DNA from: Planoprotostelium fungivorum
Taxonomy: Eukaryota > Evosea > Variosea > Cavosteliida > Cavosteliaceae
DNA length: 64,000 nucleotides
NCBI GenBank assembly: GCA_003024175.1
Contig: MDYQ01000063.1
Location: 1 to 64,000 of the forward strand
Direction: 5' to 3'
In this document: piece by piece, positions 57,642-64,000 of the stretch
How the letters are laid out: each line of letters begins with the position of its first letter
How positions within the stretch are numbered: the stretch's first letter is position 1
The notes under the pieces: generated by a model
What the model was told of the DNA's origin: nothing
Database searches by the model: none
What the model saw: only the letters and a program-made list of their open reading frames with translations
Position numbers and translations under genes: made by a program

Positions 57642-59312
57642 ATGCCAAAGAGGAAAGAAGATGACATCAGCAAGCTCACAGTGGCTGCTCTGAAAGAACT
57701 GCTGACAGAGAAGGGTCTCTCAACGAAGGGAAAGAAAGACGAACTCGTTGCTCGATTGAAGAACGGAAAGGAGGAAGAGGTGGACTCAGAAGAGAACGAA
57801 TCGAAAGAGGAAGAGGATGATGAAGAAGAAGAGGAAGAGGAGCCGAAAGCGAAGAAGGTGTGATGTATGTTGTCTTCGACGTCATCTGATTTCACATCTT
57901 CAGGCCAAAGTAGAGAAACCAAACAAAGAGACTACCTATCCTCCTACTGATTTCACCAAACCAGCGAAGAGAAGGTACATACATTACACATCTATTCACG
58001 ATCTGATCCAATCAGCACCGACATCAAGATCGTCAGTTGGAACGTTGCCGGTTGGGCCTCTGTCATGAAGAAGGGATTCTCTGATTACCTCGACAATGAA
58101 GATCCAGACATCATTTGTGTTCAAGAGACAAAGATCAAACCTTCAGCGGTAGCAGTTCATTATAAAAATTCGTGTCTCTGACATAATTCAGGTGAAAGAA
58201 TTTGCAAATTATCCTCACTCTCATTTCATCGATGGTGAGACGCCGGGATATGCAGGAGTGGGGTGAGACTTTTAAAAGAAAATTTGACTGATTCTTCATA
58301 GCATCATCAGCAAACACAAGCCCATTCGATGGATCGATGGCATCAACCATAAGACACACGATAAAGAAGGTGGGTGAATTATGTCACAACGATATCACAA
58401 AGTCATACCTCCTCTCACATCATCACATCGTCTCATCTGCCATCAGGTAGATGCATCACAGCCGAATTTGAAAAATTCTATCTCGTCAACACTTACATTC
58501 CAAACTCGGGGAGGAAATTAGTTCGCTTGTCCGCCAGAGAAGACTGGGACGTTGAGTTCATGAGATTTATTTCAGATTTAGAGAAGGAGAAACCTGTCGT
58601 GTGGACGGGAGATTTGAACGTGAGTCGGCTCGTTGTAGATGGATGGTAATGTAGAGGCAGGTGGCTCACTTGGAGATTGATCTCAAAAATCCAAAACCGA
58701 ACGTGAGTGTGATGGATAAACCTTCATCTCATCGGACATCATCTCATCGTCCACATCCGACATCGCAGACGTCATGAAAAACGAATGCCGCCATCATCGT
58801 GACGACATCATCATCACGATTCTGAAACACGGCAGAAAAACAAGACTGCCGGTTTCACCGATGCCGAGAGAGCAGGAATGACAAAGATGCTCGATTCTGG
58901 TTTCGTCGATGCCTTCAGACACTTTTATCCGGAACAAAAGGAGGCGTACACCTTCTGGAGCTTCATGGGAGGTGCGAGGAAGAAGAATGTCGGATGGTGA
59001 GTCGTTCGATATTCCAATCTAATCGTGTATTTTATTTATTTTATTCTACTCTGGCACGTGATGATCGGTCGTGATGACATGGCTGATCGTTACTCAGGAG
59101 ATTGGATTACTTCATCGTGTCTAAAAAGTTGGTGTCTCATCTGGGTGACTGTTACATGAGAACTCACATCCACGGTTCTGAGTGAGAAGATCATCATCGC
59201 GCGACGTCTCCATCTAATGACGCTCAGTCACTGTCCTCTGGTCCTCCATTTTGACTTTGAAAAAGAGTCCTCTGCTCAAACGAAGACAACTACCATTGTC
59301 ACTCAGAACTAG
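57642..59312 (+). CDS. APEX1: AP endonuclease (APE1/ExoIII family) with N-terminal SAP domain
   Basis: Base-excision-repair enzyme that cleaves 5' of abasic sites. ATG 57642 gives MPKRKEDDISKLTVAALKEL; in-frame ATGs at 57600 and 57609 would add 11-14 residues. The N-terminal SAP motif, LTVAALKELLTEKGLSTKGK, is followed by a Glu-rich linker. The catalytic domain has IKIVSWNVAGW, DPDIICVQETKI (metal-binding Glu), YLVNTYIPNSG, VVWTGDLNVAH (GDxN), YTFWSFMGGARKKNVGWRLD and HIHGSDHCPLVL (catalytic SDH). Essentially all catalytic residues of APE1 are visible. At least seven exons. A SAP fusion is known in plant ARP. A GGCGGGA motif lies at 57611-57619. Confidence 0.9.
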
Positions 59313-59315
59313 ACT

Positions 59316-60274
59316 TTATTTTTCCCCCAATAAAAAGGAGCTCTCGTTGGCATCATGATTCGCCATCTGTGAATGTCTATACTTTGACGGTGGAGGTTGG
59401 CTGTAACCCGTGTCTCTCTGGACCGATGGATTGGCTACAGACGGAAGAGGAGCTGAATACGCGTAGTGATGGCGAGGTCGACCTGCGATGAAGGCAAAGA
59501 TGGAACACCCGCAGAAACAGAAGGTGAGGACGGTGAACATGAAACCGACGAGTCCGGCTCCCATGTAACTGGTGAAGGATGAGAATGTGATTCTACATTG
59601 TGATGATGATTACCTCAGAACACTGGTCTTCTGTCCTGCAAAATCACAGAAAGATAATCGAGAAGAGTCGTCTGTGTCTTCTCTCGTCATGCTGAAGTGA
59701 AGATCGAGGGTATCATTATCGTGTGTGGCAAAGTTGAAGAAGAGGGAGCCACGACACACGGGCCGCGAGAAAGTCTTCACCGTTGAATTGAACGTCTTTA
59801 CAGTCACATCAGAGAGGTGTCTAAGGTCATCTGTGAGTGATGGTCGATGCTGATTAACATACGTTTTGGTTTTGTTCGTGTCGCTTAACCGTAGATCTAG
59901 AGGAGAGGACAAATTATTTAGGATGTGAAAAGACATGATGGTACCGAGGGACTCCCTGCTGAGATCGATGCGGTACCAGCCATTCCATGCAGATGTCACA
60001 TTCTTCAGATCGTAAATGTTTTCACCATCATGAGAAGGTAGTAGTGTGTAAACTGATTCGAATCAGGATCCGAAAGACCGTTCGACTCACGATCGGAATA
60101 TCTCTCATTGATCAGTTCAGATGTGTGAATGATGGCTCTTGATATCTGGATGGGAACTATGATGGTCGTCAATGCAAAGGCGAAGGCCAAAATGAAGAAG
60201 ACGATTCCGATGATTCTCAGAGGCGTGAGCCACGTTTTGAGCCTAATGGTGTCAATGTCTATCGCAATCCTCAT
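59316..60274 (-). CDS. Two-transmembrane protein of unknown function
   Basis: ATG 60274 starts a short cytosolic N-terminus and TM1 (IIGIVFFILAFAFALTTIIV). An extracytosolic domain of about 200 residues follows: LLPSHDGENIYDLKNVTSAW, WYRIDLSRESLGTIMSFHIL, DTDDSSRLSFCDFAG and several N-glycosylation sequons. TM2 is GLVGFMFTVLTFCFCGCSIF, then a Pro/Ser/Tyr-rich tail (YAYSAPLPS, QPPPSKYRHSQ) ending FLLGEK. Three exons; the first intron is GTGAGTCGAACGG..GAATCAG. No family recognised. Convergent with APE1, with only 3 bp between stop codons. Confidence 0.65.
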
Positions 60275-60693
60275 TCATTCACTCTGCCGAGACCATCAAG
60301 TCGATTGATTCGGTTTCGCGATCTTCTGCTGACATCGGAAGAACTTGTCATCTCATCTTCTACACAGACGGGTGACCCACACAGACACGAATGTAAATGC
60401 CCTTTGAAGACGTTAAAAACGAAGATCTTTCGTAAATGAAACACCCACCTCAAGTCGCACCGCGAAAAGCCTGGAGACACCGGTAGAAATAAGACATGGC
60501 GTCCTACATGATGAGCCTCAATTTGTCTATAACTCACGGTATGAATCACGGGGAGGTTCATCGAATCGTGTATTCAGCCTGATCAAAATATTGTCTACAC
60601 AAATCGGCGATGATAACACCCGAGGGATTTCCGAAATCGCATCCCGCTTCCTGGCCGCAATTTCGCTCCGCAGCGCAAACGAAGAGAGGCAAC
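60275..60693. other. Divergent promoter region
   Basis: No gene recognised; it separates the two-TM gene (minus) from the EthD gene (plus). A minus-strand open frame at 60271-60561 has no recognisable features. Confidence 0.35.
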
Positions 60694-61160
60694 ATGAGCG
60701 AGACCACTGAGAAGATCCTCAAGCTGACCATCTTTCACACCGAAACAAAGACCTGACCGAAGAGGAATATCAAGAACATTGGAGCAAAGTGCATGCCAAG
60801 TTGGCGGCACCGTGGTTGGCTCCCAATGGCATTCTAAAGTACATTATTGTGAGTATTCACCGCAGGATCATCACCAGAATGACAATGAGAAAGTATCACA
60901 CACCATCATCCGAGAGAGACAAGATCAAAGAGATGGCGGAGAAGGCAAAGTGGGACGTGTTAGACCACGATGGACACGTGGAGCTGTGGATAAAGAGCCT
61001 CGATGATGTTAAGAGAGCAGTCCAGGATGCTGGCTACCTGACAGACATCTTTCCCGACGAGCACAAGATGTTAGACAAGAGTCGAACGCAGGTCACCATC
61101 GGCTGGCAAGAGGTCAAGATGATCGACGGGAAGATCGTCGATCAGATCAACACGTATTGA
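60694..61160 (+). CDS. EthD-domain protein with an apparent 1-nt frameshift
   Basis: Dimeric alpha-beta-barrel EthD family, about 140 residues. ATG 60694 gives MSETTEKILKLTIFHT. The family then continues in another frame as RNKDLTEEEYQEHWSKVHAK, then LAAPWLAPNGILKYII. After an intron (GTGAGTATTC..GAGAAAG) it continues YHTPSSERDKIKEMAEKAKW, HVELWIKSLDDVKRAVQDAG and VTIGWQEVKMIDGKIVDQIN. The switch falls between HT and RNK (around 60740-60752) and no GT..AG intron lies there. So there is a 1-nt indel, either real or a sequence error. Function in eukaryotes is poorly known. Confidence 0.72.
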
Positions 61161-61229
61161 TGCGCTCACAATGTCGTTGTGTGACGATGATAAAAAACGA
61201 GTCTATGTCTAAAACACAATCTATTGCTT

Positions 61230-61690
61230 CCTCACGGCCCGGATATGGTTGTCGTTACATTCGAGACTAACAGAAGAGATCCGTTGATTGAGATTGGAAC
61301 TCCACCAGCATTGGAAGGGTGAATAGAATAGGGATTGTAACACTGTCCGACGGTGGGAGTTTGGAGCGAAGGTGATTCACTGATATCGATCGATGGTCCA
61401 CACAAACCACGCGCTGCAGCGAGATCAATCATGAACGGTGATGGTAGTATTCACTGTAGAATGATCGATACGTCAGGTTCGGTAGAACGATCGACGTCGA
61501 ACTAGTGCTCCAAAGCTATGTTGTTGAGAGTTACACTCTGAAGCCACGTTATGTTGTTCAAAGCGATGGGATACGTCGCCAAATTGTTGTGTGACAGATC
61601 ATTGGTGGTCAAAACTCGTCAAGTTCAAAGTCGTGATTGTCGAGGGGAATATCCACTGTAAGTTCAGCTTTGTGAGCTGAGTAAATTGAA
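61230..61690 (-). pseudogene. Decayed leucine-rich-repeat gene fragment
   Basis: The minus strand holds LTKLNLQWIFPSTITTLNLT and, in another frame, DLSHNNLATYPIALNNITWL and SVTLNNIALEH, which are leucine-rich-repeat units. A third open stretch (61232-61432) has LAAARGLCGPSIDISESPSL. Frames are interrupted by stops and no start is visible, so this looks like the remnant of an LRR ectodomain gene. Confidence 0.5.
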
Positions 61691-61815
61691 TATCTGCGGA
61701 CGTGAACAAAGTACTCCGATCAAATGAACGTGGCGTATCGTATCAAAGTGAATCGTCTCGTTGTACATTCGATTGCATTTATCTTCGTGGTGTTACGTCG
61801 CGTTCAGCTCCTTCC

Positions 61816-62449
61816 TCATCGATCGGCTCTCTTGTTGCTTCTCTCCTTGGCTGCCTTTCTGATCTCGGCTTCCTTCTTCATCCTCTCGACCTCAGCTTGC
61901 TGGACCTCTTCCACTCTGTTGAAGGCTTCACCCCTGTCGTCCTTGTAGAGTCGATAGAATCGCATGGGCAGTACCCAATCATACCAGTCTGGAGGAACTT
62001 GGAATCCATCAGATGGAAAGATGAAGAGGTGAAGCTCACCTTGTTTGTCTGTGCCATGATAGACCCACGAGCAGAGAGTGCTTGACTGTTTGAACAGGAG
62101 GAGAAGGATCGAACCGTCTTGAAGATCTTCGACTTCAGCAGAGAATGGATCTTGAGCTTCTGTTGGAATATGAACCACGAGCCTCCGTGTCTGTGGAAAG
62201 ATCAGCGGAGGGGAAGGAAGAGTCTCTCACGTCGGTCTTCGGCTCGTTCTCAATAGCTACACTCAGCGATGGAACGTCCGTCTTGAATACAGCAGTTGGG
62301 TCGCTCTTCTTGAGAAAGTCTCTCAGCTTTAGTATGGTGTCGTTCAAGATCCGATTCCGTTGGAGACGTCTCTCTCTGTCGTTATCGTTCATGTTCTTCT
62401 CCTCAATTGCGGACATGGTTCTCGATTCGATTTTAGAATACTTGCCCAT
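61816..62449 (-). CDS. Small coiled-coil protein, source of the copied fragment
   Basis: ATG 62449 gives MGKYSKIESRTMSAIEEK. Next come helices (RILNDTILKLRDFLKKSDPT), LSVAIENEPKTD, a short intron (GTGAGAGACTC..TTTCCACAG), then RRLVVHIPTEAQDPFSAEVE, LQDGSILLLLFKQSSTLCSW, HLFIFPSDGFQVPPDWYDWV, RFYRLYKDDRGEAFNRVEEV and a final charged helix (AEVERMKKEAEIRKAAKERS). About 195 residues. No family recognised. Part of it is duplicated at 39245-39487. Confidence 0.6.
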
Positions 62450-62664
62450 CTCGAGTGTTGATGATGTTGGTGTGTCTGTCTCTTCCTCTTCTTCCAAATG
62501 CGAATTCGCCGAACCAATTTTCACTGAACGGTCGAAAATGGAAGACACTGGACTATTACGAAATTCGCCATCATTCTATCTCATCGTCTAAAGATGACCT
62601 CTCAGACGTGTCATCCCATCAACACACGACGGCACATCCACCTTCATCGCGATGAGAGAAACAC

Positions 62665-64000
62665 TTATGTCTTTATCGGGCTGAACGTCTTCACTTTGAC
62701 GTCTAATTCTCTCTTGGCTTTTCGTATGGCCTTGAGCCAGTCTTTCTTCTCCTTGTCCCCTCCAGTGCTGATGGTCCAGTTCTTCATGCAGCGGGCGTAG
62801 TGCCCCCGTGAATTCACTTTCTTCTCTTCCAAGACGGGGAGACGCATGGCCACCATCTGGAAGCAATTTGTGATGGACAGGACGGGCTGCAGGCTCTTTT
62901 GGTCTGGTCTTGGAGTTGGGATGATGATGAAAAGATGATGGATGTCGTGATGTCGATGTGGGATGATGTTCTTCTCGATGATGTTGATGGTGTCCACACT
63001 GATGTTCGGGGATGATGATGTTCATGATGTTCATGTTCGTGATGTGGTTTCTGATGATAACGATGATCGGAATCGAATCCATGAAGAGAAGAAGGAATGG
63101 CAGGTTGTAGAATCTCACCGTAAACCGTTTCCTCCAGATCTGGATTATCGAACACAAACAGATTCGACAGATCGAAAATGAATGCCGCCTTCTTCCTGGG
63201 TGTCTGATCGATCATCACCAACAGATCGTTGAACAAGTACGCGAAGAATTCTACGAAATTTCAGTACGAAGCATCACTGGATGTACGTAGAGTACGTATG
63301 ATATCTCTCGTGATATCTCTTCTTCACCTGTCGAGCCCTCCTCGGTGTGTCTTACAATTTTTCCTTCGCGAATAAATGTTCGATGTGCCTGAACGAAATT
63401 GCTCTCCGGAACCTGTCACGTCGTCAGCCTCGTTGTAGATGAATAACTGTCTCATTGTAGATGGATAAACTTTTCGTTGTAGATGGGCAAATATTTTCTA
63501 GATAAACGTGGATTTCTCGTTGTATATCGATAAATAACCATCTTCGATATATGCGTAGATGTCTCGTTGTAGATGGATCATTCTTCTCACCTGACCGGTT
63601 GGTATGGGAGACACTGGAAAATTCGCCAGATTTTCCACGAAATCCGGCAGTAATTGTGTGGCCGTTGTAGATACCTGAAGCTCAGGCAGCATCGACGCGA
63701 TCTCGATCACCTGTCGACGTCAGATTTTCGCGGAAAATTCCATCTACAATACCTTCTGTCTCGCTTCGGCCTCGATTTTCGATTGGTTGATGGAGCCGAC
63801 CAAGCCGATGAACTCTTGACAAAAGTTCATGAGAGGGTTCGTGTTGCTGTCCTGTCTGGCTCTCTGCGTTGCTGTTGTTGACTATAAAATGTCAGAAAAA
63901 TTCATTTCTATTTCGGTCTTTTTGTAGAAGACATGTAAATCTTCATTTTTTTGAAGAGAGGATGATTATGGAATGATGAACGTGAAGGATATGAGATGGA
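62665..64000 (-). CDS. RhoGEF (Dbl) with PH domain, 3' part
   Basis: The gene runs off the end of the window, so only its C-terminal part is seen. The end of the DH domain is NPLMNFCQEFIGLVGSINQS then EAEARQKVIEIASML. The PH domain follows with AHRTFIREGKIVRH, EFFAYLFNDLLVMIDQTPRK, AAFIFDLSNLFVFDNPDLEE, QPVLSITNCFQMVAMRLP and EKKDWLKAIRKAKREL, stopping at 62665. DH-PH proteins activate Rho-family GTPases. Several introns, rich in GTTGTAGATG half-elements (for example at about 63430-63580), are very short exon-spacers. Confidence 0.7.
63429..63580. repeat. Cluster of GTTGTAGATGG half-elements
   Basis: At least four copies of (T)CGTTGTAGATGGA/TA or close variants lie within about 150 bp, in one RhoGEF intron. 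The spacing (about 25-60 bp) suggests tandem or nested insertion of the element. Confidence 0.8.

Noticed and set aside
60271-60561. 96-residue minus-strand frame
   Set aside because: No domain, signal or splice support; it lies in the divergent promoter region.

Overview
This window is nuclear DNA of a compact, gene-dense, intron-rich eukaryote. About two dozen protein-coding genes lie on both strands, often under 150 bp apart. Their many short GT..AG introns are mostly about 40-90 nt. My best guess is an amoebozoan, perhaps a protosteloid amoeba. The evidence is a Ku70 with a C-terminal PBZ zinc finger (known from Dictyostelium), a receptor tyrosine kinase with a canonical HRDLAAR loop, large beta-helix membrane proteins, and a PX-PH-zinc finger-AGC kinase. 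The assignment is an inference; no rRNA or mitochondrial marker is present.

Layout. 1-3.3 kb: an exon of a Cys/His-rich protein, a small secreted protein and phosphatidylserine decarboxylase (all minus). 3.4-6.2 kb: a USP36/42-like deubiquitinase (plus), sharing a short promoter with the decarboxylase. 6.3-10.4 kb: a beta-helix multi-pass membrane protein (minus). 10.5-13.6 kb: EME1-like nuclease subunit and an F-box/ankyrin protein (minus). 13.9-20.5 kb: CABIN1/Hir3-like histone chaperone subunit (plus). 20.7-22 kb: a beta-lactamase-fold hydrolase (plus). 22-28.6 kb: a beta-helix receptor tyrosine kinase (minus). 29-35.3 kb: a tRNA-Ser and a PX/PH/zinc-finger AGC kinase. 35.8-38.9 kb: a type I glycoprotein and a UBE2H-like E2. 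39.2-40 kb: a duplicated gene fragment and a second tRNA-Ser. 40-44.2 kb: Ku70 and ASF1, divergent. 44.5-46.4 kb: a thaumatin-like tandem cluster. 46.6-50.6 kb: MT-A70 methyltransferase, an F-box/LRR protein and a third tRNA-Ser. 50.9-61.2 kb: GST, a SAM methyltransferase, cytochrome P450, a Rossmann epimerase, AP endonuclease, a two-TM protein and an EthD protein. 61.2-64 kb: an LRR relic, a coiled-coil protein and the 3' part of a RhoGEF.

Functional themes. Chromatin and genome maintenance are over-represented: CABIN1, ASF1, Ku70, EME1, APE1 and MT-A70. Several of these starts have E2F-like GGCGCC or TTTCCCGCC sites just upstream, suggesting S-phase co-regulation. Cell-surface sensing is represented by the beta-helix proteins.

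The most striking non-gene feature is a short dispersed element built on the palindrome CATCTACAACGTTGTAGATG, sometimes joined to a T-rich TTTATTTCATTTTATTC block. It sits almost exclusively inside introns of unrelated genes, in both orientations, and in several introns supplies the 3' splice site. It looks like an introner family, meaning short mobile units that create new introns. No retrovirus-like or other virus-derived element was recognised.
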